Part shown: piece after piece, positions 1 to 9,155 of the stretch | Layout of the letters: each line of letters begins with the position of its first letter | Position numbering within the stretch: position 1 is the first letter of the stretch | NCBI RefSeq assembly: GCF_000455345.1 | Contig: NZ_HG315690.1 | Coordinates: 124,001 to 188,000, forward strand | Direction of reading: 5' to 3' | Origin: Halopiger goleimassiliensis | GTDB taxonomy: Archaea > Halobacteriota > Halobacteria > Halobacteriales > Natrialbaceae | DNA: 64,000 nt | Position numbers and translations under genes: made by a program | The notes under the pieces: generated by a model | Database searches by the model: none | What the model saw: the letters and a program-made list of their open reading frames with translations, nothing else | Told to the model about the DNA's origin: nothing

Positions 1-911
1 AGGCCGCCGAACTCCTCGTGTGCGCCCGCGGTCCCGGCGACGGGATCGAGATAGCCGTGTTCCTGTTCGAGCAACCAGACGCCGCTGATAGGGAGATCGA
101 GCAGATCGCTGCCCGCGTGGACGGCGATGGCACAGATCTCTTCGGGATCGTCGGACTCGAGGAGCCAGCGCGTGACCTCGTGCAGCGAGGCGGCGACGCG
201 TTCGTACTCGTGGCGGTCTGTCACGTCCCTGATGACGACGGCGACCGTCGCCGTGTTGTCCTCCACGGGGACGACGCGGAACTCGCCCATCCGTTCGATC
301 CCGTCGTCGTCGGTGAACGGGATCTCGAGTTGACGCCCCTCCGCGGTACCGATGTCGACGTCGGTGATCGCGCGCCCGAGTTCGATGGCGTCGCCGTCGT
401 CGATGGCGGCGAGTTCGGGGACGACCTCGACGTGTTCGCCGACGAGGGCGTCGCGGTCCTCCCCGAGGAACCCCTCGAGGGCGTCGTTGACGGTGACGAT
501 CTCCCGGTTCCGATCGAGCGTGAACACGCCATCGTTGATGGCCTCGATGACGGCGGCGTGCTGGGCCAGCGTGGTCTCCTGGCGCTTCCGGTCCGTGATA
601 TCGCGCATGAAGACCGACAGCCCCGACTCGGAGGGGTAGGCCCGCGTCTCGAACCACGTCTCGACCTGCGTGTGATAGATCTCGAAGGAGACGGGAACCT
701 GCTCGTCCATCGCCCGGTGGAAACCGTCGGGGAACTGCGTCTCGACGGTCTGGGGGAACTCGTCCCACATCACTCGGCCGATCAGCTCCTTGCGCGAGCG
801 CTCGAGCAAGTCCTCGGCCCGTTCGTTGAGATACGTAAAGCGGAAGTCGGTGTCGAGGGCGAAGAAGGCGTCCGTGACGCGGTCGACGACGGGGATCGAG
901 TGCGGCGTCAC
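1..911 (-). CDS. PAS/PAS/GAF signal-transduction protein, 3' end cut by window edge
   Basis: A GTG start at 911 follows a GGGGTGAGGAG ribosome-binding stretch, and an in-frame TGA two codons further upstream rules out a longer protein. The visible 303 residues hold a first PAS domain (about 1-115, ending YPSESGLSVFMRDITDRK), a second PAS domain (about 116-245, ending VVIRDVTDRHEYE) and the start of a GAF-like region (EICAIAVHAGSDLL). Such haloarchaeal proteins usually end in a histidine kinase or a bacterioopsin-activator HTH; the output domain lies outside the window, so its class is unknown. The first PAS resembles the first two PAS domains of the histidine kinase at 53.3 kb. Confidence 0.85.
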   Translation of the reverse strand, partial: MTPHSIPVVDRVTDAFFALDTDFRFTYLNERAEDLLERSRKELIGRVMWDEFPQTVETQFPDGFHRAMDEQVPVSFEIYHTQVETWFETRAYPSESGLSVFMRDITDRKRQETTLAQHAAVIEAINDGVFTLDRNREIVTVNDALEGFLGEDRDALVGEHVEVVPELAAIDDGDAIELGRAITDVDIGTAEGRQLEIPFTDDDGIERMGEFRVVPVEDNTATVAVVIRDVTDRHEYERVAASLHEVTRWLLESDDPEEICAIAVHAGSDLLDLPISGVWLLEQEHGYLDPVAGTAGAHEEFGG

Positions 912-1096
912 GACTCCTCACCCCCCGCCGACCCCGTGACGCGATTCGTTCTCTCCGGAGAACGACCACCTGTGTGACCCATCGGCTGCCAGTACTGTTC
1001 CGTTTCGGTAAGCGGGTATTTCAGTGTCGCGGCCACGGTCGACGATCGAGCAGCGGCCGTCGTGGCGAACGCCCGGTCGATCGAGGAGCCCGTCAT
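908..1096 (-). CDS. Possible 62-aa hypothetical protein
   Basis: This frame opens 15 nt after the acetyltransferase stop and its TGA overlaps the GTG of the PAS gene by four bases, which is the geometry of a translationally coupled gene. The product is rich in Ser, Thr and Arg and is not clearly acidic like its neighbours, and I recognise no domain. It may be real or may be the untranslated gap between the two flanking genes. Confidence 0.22.
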   Translation of the reverse strand: MTGSSIDRAFATTAAARSSTVAATLKYPLTETEQYWQPMGHTGGRSPERTNRVTGSAGGEES

Positions 1097-1111
1097 GCCG
1101 ATCGACTCGAT

Positions 1112-2350
1112 TCAGAAGAACTCCCCGAGGTAGACGGTCGTCGACGGGAAGAGCGCATCGAGCGTCTCCAGTGCCGTCCCCGAGTCGACCGTCAGGTCGC
1201 CCGTCCGCTCGAGAGTGCTCGCGGACCGCGTACCGACGACGAGTTGCGAGAGGGCGGCCACGTCGAGGCTGACGTCCGCCCGATCTTCGGCCGTCGGCTC
1301 GCAGGCGGCCGTTCCGTCGCTCACGGATAGCTCGAACGTACCGCGGTTCCAGTCGGCGAGCGGGTCGTCGACGGCGAACGTGATCGAGGCGTCGACGTCG
1401 GGATAGGCCAGCGCGGAGAGCGTCGCCGCGACGTCGACGATCCGGACCATCGGCCCCGTCTCGAGCGTCGTCTCGACCTCGTCGGGGTCGGCGACGGTCG
1501 CGTGAAACGGTTCGCTTTCGGGCAGTTGGAACTCGACCCGGGCGACTTGCGAGTCGTGATCGGCACAGAACGCGAGCAGGGAGAGCAACGCCTCGTGGTC
1601 GGCAGCGACGAGTTCGTCGACGGCCATCGTCCGACCGTCGTCTGACTCGTCGGCGGTTCGATTCGTGATCGCGTACACGAGGTAGCCGCGAACCGTGCCG
1701 TCGCGTTCGTACGCGTAAACGTACGGATCGTCGTCGTGGCCGGCGAAGACCCGGTGTCGCCACCACGATTCGTCGCGCTCGAGCGCGAGGGCGTGGCGCT
1801 TCCGATACTCCTCGTAGACGGGTTCGAGCTCTCCGTACTCGTCGGCCGTGAGTCGGCGGTACCGACCGGATGCGGAACCGTCAGTGTCCGACTCGAGTCG
1901 ATCGCGGGCGAAGGACAGGACGGACGGCGCGCACTCGTGGACGGCGATCCGGTTTGCCGCCTCCCAGCCGTACTGCCGGTAGAAGGCGTACTGGAACGGC
2001 CAGAGAACCGAGAACCGACAGTCCCGGTCGCGGTACTCCGCGAGCGACGCCTCGAGCAGTCGCCGCACGTACCCCTGCCGGCGGTGTTCGGGTGGCGTTG
2101 CGACGGACGCCAACCCGGCCGTGGGGTGATCCTCGCCGCGAACGTGGGCGGCGAGCCAGTAGTGCCGACAGACGCACCGGGGGTCGTCGCCGTCGTCCGG
2201 GAAGATCCCGCGTCGCTCGCCCATTCGCGCCCGCGGCGTGTCGTGTTCGTCGGGGTCGTACGGCCTCGGCCCTGCCTCGGGCCGGAAGGCGTACTGTCGG
2301 TACCGGTGAAAGAGCGCCCGTTCGTCCGGGATCGGACGGTAGTCGACCAT
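1112..2350 (-). CDS. Eis-like GNAT N-acetyltransferase with SCP2-type C-terminal domain
   Basis: The 412-aa protein matches the length and architecture of the Eis family: an N-terminal GNAT fold with the acetyl-CoA loop RRQGYVRRLL at residues 90-99, a second GNAT-like half (about 160-290), and a C-terminal SCP2-like domain ending in Phe-Phe. In characterised Eis enzymes the C-terminal carboxylate takes part in catalysis, and the chain here ends at the equivalent place. Substrate is unknown; amine acetylation is expected from the family. A TATA-like element about 26 nt before the ATG suggests a leaderless transcript. The PAS sensor gene lies downstream on the same strand. Confidence 0.85.
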   Translation of the reverse strand: MVDYRPIPDERALFHRYRQYAFRPEAGPRPYDPDEHDTPRARMGERRGIFPDDGDDPRCVCRHYWLAAHVRGEDHPTAGLASVATPPEHRRQGYVRRLLEASLAEYRDRDCRFSVLWPFQYAFYRQYGWEAANRIAVHECAPSVLSFARDRLESDTDGSASGRYRRLTADEYGELEPVYEEYRKRHALALERDESWWRHRVFAGHDDDPYVYAYERDGTVRGYLVYAITNRTADESDDGRTMAVDELVAADHEALLSLLAFCADHDSQVARVEFQLPESEPFHATVADPDEVETTLETGPMVRIVDVAATLSALAYPDVDASITFAVDDPLADWNRGTFELSVSDGTAACEPTAEDRADVSLDVAALSQLVVGTRSASTLERTGDLTVDSGTALETLDALFPSTTVYLGEFF

Positions 2351-2608
2351 ACGAACTCGAGGGCGGGCGACCGGGAAAACTGTTCGTGACTCGGCGATTA
2401 CTCAGTCGATGACAGTTCGGTAACTCAGCGCCCAGAAGCGATCGAACGGCGAACCGTTCCGAACGGAATCCTGTCGCTCGAACGGACCGACGTCGTTCCA
2501 AAGACGTATTACTCCCCTCGCGAGAGGAGAGCCAAAGCGCAACGGTGATCGCGGGAGGTCGCTCACATCGGCATCCATCCCGTTCACAACCGCTACGTCT
2601 CGTTACCC

Positions 2609-3037
2609 ATGGATTCCCTGTTACGATTCTTGAGGCGATACGTCGCTCGCAGTCCCGATCCGGACGCGTACAGCGTCTACGCGTCGTTCCCCGCACTGCG
2701 AACGGACCGTCCGGGGATCGGGGCGGTTCGGAACCGGATCGACGACCTCGAGTACGCCTGCGAGGGGCGACTCGACGTCACCGTCACGAGGAAACGACTG
2801 GTTGTACGGACCGATGCGGTCGCGTCCGAGCAGTTCGACCGGGACGCGTTCGGGCGCTTCCTCGACGGCGTCGAGACGCTCTACGGCGACCGCTACGACG
2901 TCGTCCACTACGCGAAGTCCCGCGAGTGCGATCGCGGACTCGAGAAATCGCACGTCGTCGTTCCGGTCAAACCGCTCTTCGCCGAACCGAGCGAAGCGCG
3001 GAAACCGGAACCGGAACGATCCGTCTCCGTCGACTGA
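2609..3037 (+). CDS. Conserved haloarchaeal hypothetical protein, 142 aa
   Basis: A soluble 142-aa protein starting MDSLLRFLRRYV. It has an alternating strand/helix pattern and a short basic N-terminal helix, but no metal motif or transmembrane segment. I do not recognise the family. It is divergent from the acetyltransferase across a 258-nt gap and convergent with the channel gene, its stop lying about 10 nt from that gene's end. The tail after residue 125 is low-complexity and charged. Confidence 0.7.
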   Translation: MDSLLRFLRRYVARSPDPDAYSVYASFPALRTDRPGIGAVRNRIDDLEYACEGRLDVTVTRKRLVVRTDAVASEQFDRDAFGRFLDGVETLYGDRYDVVHYAKSRECDRGLEKSHVVVPVKPLFAEPSEARKPEPERSVSVD

Positions 3038-3046
3038 CCGCCGCGG

Positions 3047-3799
3047 TCAGTCGTCGTCGCCGCTCGGACTCGGACCGGCACCCGGCCCGCGCTGGTCGGA
3101 CTGGGACAGCGACGGCGTTCGACTCGCCCAGTCACCGATGTTCTCCGCGACGTACTCGCGGCCGCCGAGGCCGAACGAGACGCCGACGCCGATCGCGACG
3201 GCGGCGGCCAGTCCCCACGCGAGCGCGCGAGCGAACACGTAGAGGATCCCGACGTCGATCCCCATCGTATCGAGGCCGATCACGATCGCGGTGAAGTACA
3301 GGAAGATCCTGACGCCGTTGGCGAACGCTCCGGTGAACGCCGTCTGGGTCGCCGCCTGCGTCCGTTCGATGACGTCGCCGATGAAGTCTGCCACGACGAA
3401 CCCGAGGACGATGACGCCGATCCCCGCGATGAGCAACGGGAGGTACGTTACCGCGGTGGCGATCCACTCGGAGAGCGCCGGAATCGCGAGCACGTTCGAC
3501 GCCGCGAGGATCGCGACGGCGTAGACGAACCACTTCGTGAGCGTGCCGAACGCGTTCGACACCGCGCTCTCGGTTCCGCCGAGCATCCGTCCGAGCGGCG
3601 TTTCGAGGACCATCCGGTCGAGTTCGACGCGATCGGTGATGCGCGCAACGATGCCGGCCGCGACGCGTCCGAGAACCCAGCCGATGAGGAGGATGACCAG
3701 CGCGCCGATCAACCGGGGTGCGAACGTGACCATCTCGGCGATTGGGTCCTGGAGGTAGTCGGGCACCTGTACCTGCTGTAGCGGTATTTGTGAAACCAT
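3047..3799 (-). CDS. Small MscS-related membrane protein (conserved TM-helix family)
   Basis: The 250-aa product has four or five hydrophobic helices, roughly at residues 22-50, 78-100, 112-140 and 160-215, with the short repeat pattern of the 'conserved TM helix' family of MscS-like proteins. The last helix ends in a GLGGREYVAENIGDW stretch that resembles the MscS pore helix, but the chain stops soon after it, so the cytoplasmic beta domain of true MscS is missing. The ATG at 3799 was chosen over the GTG immediately upstream. Role is probably membrane tension or ion related, inferred from the family only. Confidence 0.8.
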   Translation of the reverse strand: MVSQIPLQQVQVPDYLQDPIAEMVTFAPRLIGALVILLIGWVLGRVAAGIVARITDRVELDRMVLETPLGRMLGGTESAVSNAFGTLTKWFVYAVAILAASNVLAIPALSEWIATAVTYLPLLIAGIGVIVLGFVVADFIGDVIERTQAATQTAFTGAFANGVRIFLYFTAIVIGLDTMGIDVGILYVFARALAWGLAAAVAIGVGVSFGLGGREYVAENIGDWASRTPSLSQSDQRGPGAGPSPSGDDD

Positions 3800-4495
3800 C
3801 ACCTCGAGCGTGTCTCGCGACGTTCTTTGTAATAGAGCGGGTACGAAATTGATTTATTTCTTATATCTCGGGGGCATGGGTGGTAGGTTCGTGGAACCGT
3901 CTGTTACGGGGATTTGCAGGGAGGGGTGACTCTCGGCCACTCGTGATTTCGCCGCTCGGAGTCGACATCGCTGCCGGACGGCGTTTCGCCGATATCGCGG
4001 TGCTGCCGCCGATAACAGGCAATTGTGCGGCGGCAACCGTCCGGGCATTCGCTGGTGTGACGCCCGCGAACGGACCGTCACTCGCGCGGCAGCCAGGACC
4101 TATCGGACGGCAGTCAATGACAGTCAAATGGGAGGATAGTCGAATCAGGCTCTCGAGGCGGAACGCGCCGCCAGAATCGTTCGTCCGGTGAAACACACCC
4201 GCTTTCGAAGCGGATATGCCCACTGAACCGTATCCGCCGTTTTCAGCCACTATACTCCCAATTCTTCCCGAATGCCAGTTCGAGACTCCCGGGAACGTGC
4301 CGTCGTGAGTAATCCGGTATTACGTCGACCCGGCCGAGTTGGCAACCTGTCGCCGAACTTCGTCGCCGATTACTCCCGACGCGTGTCGTCACTCGCTCAC
4401 GATCCCGCTCGAGGCGGCAGCGACTCCCCGCAGACGGACTTTCGACCGACCTCCCGACGACCGGTCGGGCCGAACGCTCGACAACCGGTGTCGAG
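3800..4495 (+). other. 696-nt intergenic region, possible repeat element, no convincing gene
   Basis: Both strands are open over much of 3861-4250, with overlapping frames of about 130 and 103 codons, yet both predicted products are basic, Arg/Pro-rich and unlike the acidic proteome. A short hairpin CCGCTTTCGAAGCGG lies at 4199-4213. AT-rich sequence at 3845-3870 may be a promoter. I found no terminal inverted repeats. This could be a decayed or non-autonomous mobile element or plain intergenic DNA. Confidence 0.4.
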
Positions 4496-5653
4496 TCAGA
4501 CGTGATCGCCGACGAACGCCTCGAGTCGGTTCATCGCCTCTCGGAGGTCGGGAAGCCCGGTCGCGTAGGAGACACGGAGGTGGCCCTCGCCGTCGGTCCC
4601 GAAGACGTCGCCGGGGACGACGGCGACGCCCTGTTCGCGAAGCGCGTCTTCGGCGAACTCCTCGGCGGTGAACCCCTCGGGGACCTCGGGGAAACAGTAG
4701 AACGCACCCTTGGCCTCGAAGACGTCCATGCCGATCTCCCGGAATCGCGAGAGGACGAACCGCCGACGCCGATCGTACTGGTCGACCATCTCGCGGACCT
4801 CGTCGTCGCAGGAGTCGAGCGCCTCGAGGGCGGCGTACTGGGCCGTCGTCGGCGCTGAGAGCATCGTGTACTGGTGGATCTTGTTCATCGCACCGATGGC
4901 GTCGGCCGGGCCGAGCGCGTAGCCGAGTCGGAGGCCGGTCATCGCGTGGGCCTTCGAGAAGCCGTTGAAGACGATGGTCCGCTCGCGCATCCCCTCGAAG
5001 GTCGCGATCGAGGTGTGCTCGCCCTCGTAGGTCAGTTCGGCGTAGATCTCGTCGGAGAGGACGACCAGGTCGTGCTCGCGCGCGAACGCGGCGATCGGCG
5101 CGAGGTCCTCGGCGCGCATGATCGCGCCAGTCGGGTTGTTCGGATAGCAGAGTACGAGCATGTCAGCCTCGTCAGCACCGGCCCGCTCGAGCGCCTCGAC
5201 GGTGAGCCGGAAGTCGTCTTCCTCTCTCGTCGGGACGGGGAGGACCTCGCCGCCGGCGAAGATCGCGCCCGGTTCGTAGGAGATGTACGACGGCTGGGCA
5301 ATGGCCACGGTGTCGCCGGGGTCGACGAACGCGCGGAAGGCGAGATCGACCGCCTCGCTCGCGCCGGCGGTGACGATGATTTCCTCGTCGGGGTCGTAGC
5401 CCAAGTCGAACCGGTCGGCCACGTAGCCCGCGATCGCCTCCCGAAGGTCGCGTCTCCCGCGGTTCGCGGTGTAGGAGGTCTTCCCCTGCTCGAGCGAGGT
5501 GATCGCGGCGTCGCGGGCGGCCCACGGGGTCGCGAAGTCGGGCTCGCCCACGCCCAACGAGATGACCTCGTCGCGTTCCTCGGCGATCTCGAAAAAGCGG
5601 CGGATTCCGGACGGGGGAACCTGTCGGACCCGCTCTGAGAGTTCGAAGCTCAT
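4496..5653 (-). CDS. Pyridoxal-phosphate class I/II aminotransferase (aspartate-aminotransferase-like)
   Basis: A 385-aa fold-type I aminotransferase. Visible motifs are the GVGEPDFATPW substrate loop near residue 35, CYPNNPTGA near 168, the DEIYAEL cofactor aspartate near 203, and FSKAHAMTGLRLGY near 233, whose Lys forms the Schiff base with PLP. An Arg near the C-terminus (LRVSYA) would bind the substrate carboxylate. The ATG lies six bases after the stop of the Lrp-type regulator, so the two are almost certainly cotranscribed. Aspartate, alanine or aromatic substrates cannot be told apart from sequence. Confidence 0.93.
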   Translation of the reverse strand: MSFELSERVRQVPPSGIRRFFEIAEERDEVISLGVGEPDFATPWAARDAAITSLEQGKTSYTANRGRRDLREAIAGYVADRFDLGYDPDEEIIVTAGASEAVDLAFRAFVDPGDTVAIAQPSYISYEPGAIFAGGEVLPVPTREEDDFRLTVEALERAGADEADMLVLCYPNNPTGAIMRAEDLAPIAAFAREHDLVVLSDEIYAELTYEGEHTSIATFEGMRERTIVFNGFSKAHAMTGLRLGYALGPADAIGAMNKIHQYTMLSAPTTAQYAALEALDSCDDEVREMVDQYDRRRRFVLSRFREIGMDVFEAKGAFYCFPEVPEGFTAEEFAEDALREQGVAVVPGDVFGTDGEGHLRVSYATGLPDLREAMNRLEAFVGDHV

Positions 5654-5659
5654 GGTCGG

Positions 5660-6145
5660 TCAGGGCGAGAAGGAGAGGCGGTCGTCCTCGTCGCCGTCGC
5701 CGAGTTCGATCCCTTGCTCCTTGTAGGAGGTCATCACGTAGTGGGTGACGGTCTGGGTGATCTCGGGGACGGGCGCGACCTTCTCGCTGATGAACTTCGA
5801 GACCTCGCGAATGGAGTCGCCCTCGACCTCCATGTCGAAGTCGTAGTCGCCGCTGACCAGCCGCAAGGCCTTGACTTCGGGGAAGCGTGCGAGGCGCTCG
5901 GCGATGTCGCCGTAGCCGGTCTCACGGTCGAGTTCGACGTTGAGTTCGACCTCGGCCCGGACCGTCTCCTCCTCGAGTTTGTCCCAGTCGACGACCGCCC
6001 GGTAGCCGCGGACGACGCCTGCGCTCTCGAGTTCCTCGATCGCTGCCTCGACCTCGCTCTCCTCGAGGTCGGTCATCCGCGCGATGTCGGCCGTCGTATA
6101 CCGCGCGTTCTCACGGAGCAACTCGAGCACCTCGCGTTCGCTCAT
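5660..6145 (-). CDS. Lrp/AsnC family transcriptional regulator
   Basis: The ATG at 6145 gives a 161-aa protein of normal family length. It has an N-terminal winged HTH (residues 1-50, with ARYTTADIARMTDLEESEVEAA) and a C-terminal RAM/AsnC ligand-binding domain (about 65-145, containing VSGDYDFDMEV). Lrp proteins form octamers that bind amino acids and control amino-acid metabolism genes. Here it is the first gene of a bicistron with an aminotransferase, so a plausible job is amino-acid-responsive control of its own operon and perhaps of the divergent dehydrogenase. Confidence 0.93.
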   Translation of the reverse strand: MSEREVLELLRENARYTTADIARMTDLEESEVEAAIEELESAGVVRGYRAVVDWDKLEEETVRAEVELNVELDRETGYGDIAERLARFPEVKALRLVSGDYDFDMEVEGDSIREVSKFISEKVAPVPEITQTVTHYVMTSYKEQGIELGDGDEDDRLSFSP

Positions 6146-6279
6146 ACCAACGCGAAGCGCGACCGCGAGTAAAAACGTTGTTCTTCCGTCTCGTTCCCCG
6201 AGAGATCGCCGCCTCGCGACGCACACACAGGGCCTGGCTTTAACCGCCGCCTGAGTGAGGGTCGGACCGTGATCCCGCA

Positions 6280-7449
6280 ATGAAGGCACTCACGTGGCAC
6301 GGCGAGAAGGACGTCCGCGTCGAGGAGGTGCCCGACCCCGAGATCGTCGACCCGACCGACGCGATCGTCGAGATCACGGCGACCGCGATCTGTGGCTCCG
6401 ACCTCCACCTCTACAACGGCTACATGCCCGGCATGCGCGAGGGCGACGTCATCGGCCACGAACCGATGGGCGAGGTGGTCGAGGTCGGCGAGGAGGTCGA
6501 CCGCCTCGAGGTCGGCGACCGGGTCGTCGTCCCCTTTACGATTAGCTGTGGCTCGTGTTGGTTCTGCCAGGAGGAGCTGTACTCGCTGTGTGACAACTCG
6601 AACCCGAACGCGGAGGTCGCCAGCAAGGCGATGGGCCACTCGCCGGCGGGCCTGCTGGGCTACTCGCACATGCTCGGCGGCTTCGCCGGCGGACAGGCGG
6701 AGTACCTGCGGGTCCCCTACGCCGACGTCGGCCCCGTGAAGGTCGACTCGGGCCTCGCGGACGAACAGGTACTGTTCCTCTCCGATATCTTCCCGACGGG
6801 CTACATGGCCGCTGAGAACGCCGACATCGAGGACGGCGACACGGTCGCCGTCTGGGGTTGTGGGTCGGTCGGCCAGTTCTGCATCCAGAGCGCCTGGATG
6901 TTCGGCGCGAACCAGGTGATCGCCATCGACCGGATTCCGGAACGCCTCGAGATGGCGAGCGAGCACGGCGACGCCGAGACGATCGACTTCGAGCACGAGG
7001 ACGTATACGACCGCCTGCTGGCGATGACGGGCGGTCGCGGCCCGGACGCCTGCATCGACGCGGTCGGTACCGAAGCCCACGGCATCGGTCTCGAGGGGAT
7101 CACGGACAAGGTGAAACAGGAGATCCACCTGCAGGACGACCGCCCGTACGTGCTCCGCGAGGCTATCAAGTGCTGTCGGAAGGGTGGCACGCTCTCGATA
7201 CCGGGAGTCTACATCCGGGAGTCGGACAACGTCCCCTTCGGCCCGCTGATGAACAAATCGCTGACGGTGAAGACCGGTCAGACGCACGTCCAGCGCTACC
7301 TCAATCCGTTACTCGAGAAGATCGAGGACGGCGAGATCGATCCCTCGTTCGTCGTCACCCACCAGGCCGACCTCGAGGACGGCCCCGAGATGTACGAGAC
7401 GTTCAACGAGAAGGCCGACGACTGTATCAAGGTCGTGATGACCCCCTGA
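6280..7449 (+). CDS. Zinc-dependent alcohol/formaldehyde dehydrogenase-like protein (MDR)
   Basis: A 389-aa medium-chain dehydrogenase. The catalytic zinc site is indicated by [10 protein letters not shown] (Cys38) and the GHEPMGEV motif (His61-Glu62). A structural-zinc lobe is seen as [15 protein letters not shown]. The NAD-binding Rossmann motif is [11 protein letters not shown]. The long insert before the Rossmann fold and the [15 protein letters not shown] region are typical of glutathione-independent formaldehyde dehydrogenase relatives. It is divergent from the Lrp gene; a TATA-like TTTAAC lies at about 6238-6243. Confidence 0.9.
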   Translation: MKALTWHGEKDVRVEEVPDPEIVDPTDAIVEITATAICGSDLHLYNGYMPGMREGDVIGHEPMGEVVEVGEEVDRLEVGDRVVVPFTISCGSCWFCQEELYSLCDNSNPNAEVASKAMGHSPAGLLGYSHMLGGFAGGQAEYLRVPYADVGPVKVDSGLADEQVLFLSDIFPTGYMAAENADIEDGDTVAVWGCGSVGQFCIQSAWMFGANQVIAIDRIPERLEMASEHGDAETIDFEHEDVYDRLLAMTGGRGPDACIDAVGTEAHGIGLEGITDKVKQEIHLQDDRPYVLREAIKCCRKGGTLSIPGVYIRESDNVPFGPLMNKSLTVKTGQTHVQRYLNPLLEKIEDGEIDPSFVVTHQADLEDGPEMYETFNEKADDCIKVVMTP

Positions 7450-7488
7450 CGGGGGTGTAGGGCGGCCGTCGCTCGAGCCCGATCGGGG

Positions 7489-8088
7489 TCACCGGTAGTT
7501 CTTGAAGAGCAACGCCCGCACGTCGTCTTTGGTCTGGACGTCCTCTGTCGAGCCGTCGGGCAGGGTGACGGTGTATCGGTAATCCGCCGAATCCGACTCC
7601 TCCCACTTGTCGTTGTGGGTCTCGAGCAGGCTCATCATCTCGTCGAGCATGTCGTCGTCGTCGGCCGCGCCGCCCTCGCCGTCCCCGTCGTCGCTCTCGT
7701 CGTCCGTTTCGTCGTCGGCTTCGTCCGTCGAACTCCCCGCAACGTCGTCGCCGGAGTCGTCGGGCACGGAGTCGTCGACGTCCGCGTCGGAGGCATCGCC
7801 GTCCGATCCGGGGTCGGTCTCGGCCGTCTCGTCGTACGTGATCTCCTCGAGTTCGTTCGGGTCGGGGTCGCCGTCGATCGCGGCACCGACCGACGCCGCG
7901 ACGTCGTCGGCCGCGGAGCTTTCGACGTCGACGTCGAGATCGACCTCGTCGGCGAGGTTGTCGATGAGAAACTGCACGGCGTCCTGTTCCCGGACGAAGC
8001 CGTACTTGCCGACGACGTCCGCGGCGATCTCTTCGCGAAGCTTCTGGATGTACTCGTACTGCTCGTCCGTGACCTCGAGCGTTTTCAT
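7489..8088 (-). CDS. Haloarchaeal hypothetical protein with CopG-like N-terminus and acidic linker
   Basis: The 199-aa product has a conserved-looking N-terminal segment (1-50, MKTLEVTDEQYEYIQKLREE) resembling ribbon-helix-helix style haloarchaeal proteins. Then follow about 90 residues that are nearly all Asp, Glu, Ser, Thr and Ala, and finally a folded C-terminus of about 55 residues ending TKDDVRALLFKNYR. A TATA-like CATATTTG in minus orientation sits about 26 nt before the ATG, so the transcript is probably leaderless. Function is unknown; a DNA-binding role is only suggested by the N-terminus. Confidence 0.75.
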   Translation of the reverse strand: MKTLEVTDEQYEYIQKLREEIAADVVGKYGFVREQDAVQFLIDNLADEVDLDVDVESSAADDVAASVGAAIDGDPDPNELEEITYDETAETDPGSDGDASDADVDDSVPDDSGDDVAGSSTDEADDETDDESDDGDGEGGAADDDDMLDEMMSLLETHNDKWEESDSADYRYTVTLPDGSTEDVQTKDDVRALLFKNYR

Positions 8089-8201
8089 ACGTCATGGATA
8101 TCGCGGGGGGTACAAATATGTGGGCCGTCCCGCTGGGCCGAGACGACGACCCGATTTCCGGGGACCGACTTCTTAAGGGATTTCGGGGAAAACGTCCGCG
8201 T

Positions 8202-8765
8202 ATGACCCTCGAACAATCGGACGCGGCACTCGAGGCTGGCGATCCGGCACCCGACTTCGAACTCGAGGGTGCCGACGGCGGGACCTACACGCTCGAGTCG
8301 TTCGCCGACAACGGGGCGCTGTTGGTCGTTTTCACCTGCAACCACTGCCCGTACGCGAAGGCGAAGTTCGACCTGTTGAACCAGCTCGCCGCGGAGTACG
8401 ACGAGGTGGCCGTCGTCGGGATCAACCCGAACGACGCCGAGGAGTATCCCGAGGATTCGTTCGAGACGATGCGGGAGTACGTCGAGGACGGTACCATCCA
8501 GTACGACGCCTACCTCAGGGACGAGAGCCAGGCGGTCGCCAGGGAGTACGGTGCGGTCTGTACCCCGGATCCGTTCCTCTTTGCGCGGGAGAACGGGACG
8601 TTCCGGCTGGTCTACCAGGGCCGACTCGACGACGCCCTGAACCCGGAGGACGAACCGACCCGCTTCCATATCCGCGAAGCGATCGAGTCCGTCCTCGCCG
8701 GCGAGTCGGTCGATCTCGAGTGGAAGCCGTCGCAAGGCTGTTCGATCAAGTGGACCGACGACTAG
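8202..8765 (+). CDS. Thioredoxin-fold redoxin (AhpC/TSA-like)
   Basis: A 187-aa protein with the thioredoxin-like N-terminus PAPDFELEGADGG, the redox motif FTCNHCPYAKAKFD (CxxC near residues 47-50), YGAVCTPDPFLF in the second half and the conserved tail PSQGCSIKW. This pattern marks a widespread redoxin family whose partner is usually not known; reduction of peroxides or disulfides is expected. The ATG at 8202 is about 28 nt after a TCTTAAGG TATA-like box, which supports this start over longer alternatives. Confidence 0.9.
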   Translation: MTLEQSDAALEAGDPAPDFELEGADGGTYTLESFADNGALLVVFTCNHCPYAKAKFDLLNQLAAEYDEVAVVGINPNDAEEYPEDSFETMREYVEDGTIQYDAYLRDESQAVAREYGAVCTPDPFLFARENGTFRLVYQGRLDDALNPEDEPTRFHIREAIESVLAGESVDLEWKPSQGCSIKWTDD

Positions 8766-9155
8766 CACCGTCGTCGGACGATCACAGGGGATCAGGTGGT
8801 CGCCGACCCCAGGTGAGTATCACGGACGCTCGAACCTCCGCCTCGTCGAAGCGCTCGAACGCTTTCTTGCCCGAGTACCCCATCTGGATCGCAGAGTCGC
8901 CGATGTGCTGGTAACGGCGGCGAAAACCGACGTGATCGAAGCGTGCCGTACCCTCTTCGATCGTAAGGGGGGCTCCACCGCCACATCACACCGCGTTCAC
9001 GACGCTCGAGCGGACGGCCGTCCGATCGCCGCCGCAAACGTCGACCGTGCGGTGTCGGCGCTCGAGGAGTCCGACGTGGGCACTGACCGGTCGAATCCGT
9101 AGACGGTCGGAAAAACGAATGCGTGGGAACGTGCAGGAGGGGTCGTTCGCGGTCG
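8766..9155 (+). other. 390-nt gap with one possible small decayed frame
   Basis: The plus-strand frame from about 8811 to 9102 reads like protein (for example LVEALERFLARVP and DVLVTAAKTDVIEACRTLF) but has no convincing ATG or promoter. A GTG at 8905 would give 65 residues ending at 9102. It may be the 3' remnant of a lost gene. No RNA gene or repeat was recognised here. Confidence 0.3.

Noticed and set aside
18-977. Long plus-strand open frame across the left edge
   Set aside because: It is the antisense of the PAS/GAF sensor gene. The minus strand shows coherent PAS motifs while the plus frame shows none, and GC-rich codon use keeps it open.
6142-7287. 381-codon minus-strand frame opposite the zinc dehydrogenase
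   Set aside because: The plus strand encodes an intact MDR dehydrogenase with zinc and Rossmann motifs. The minus frame has no domain and no promoter.
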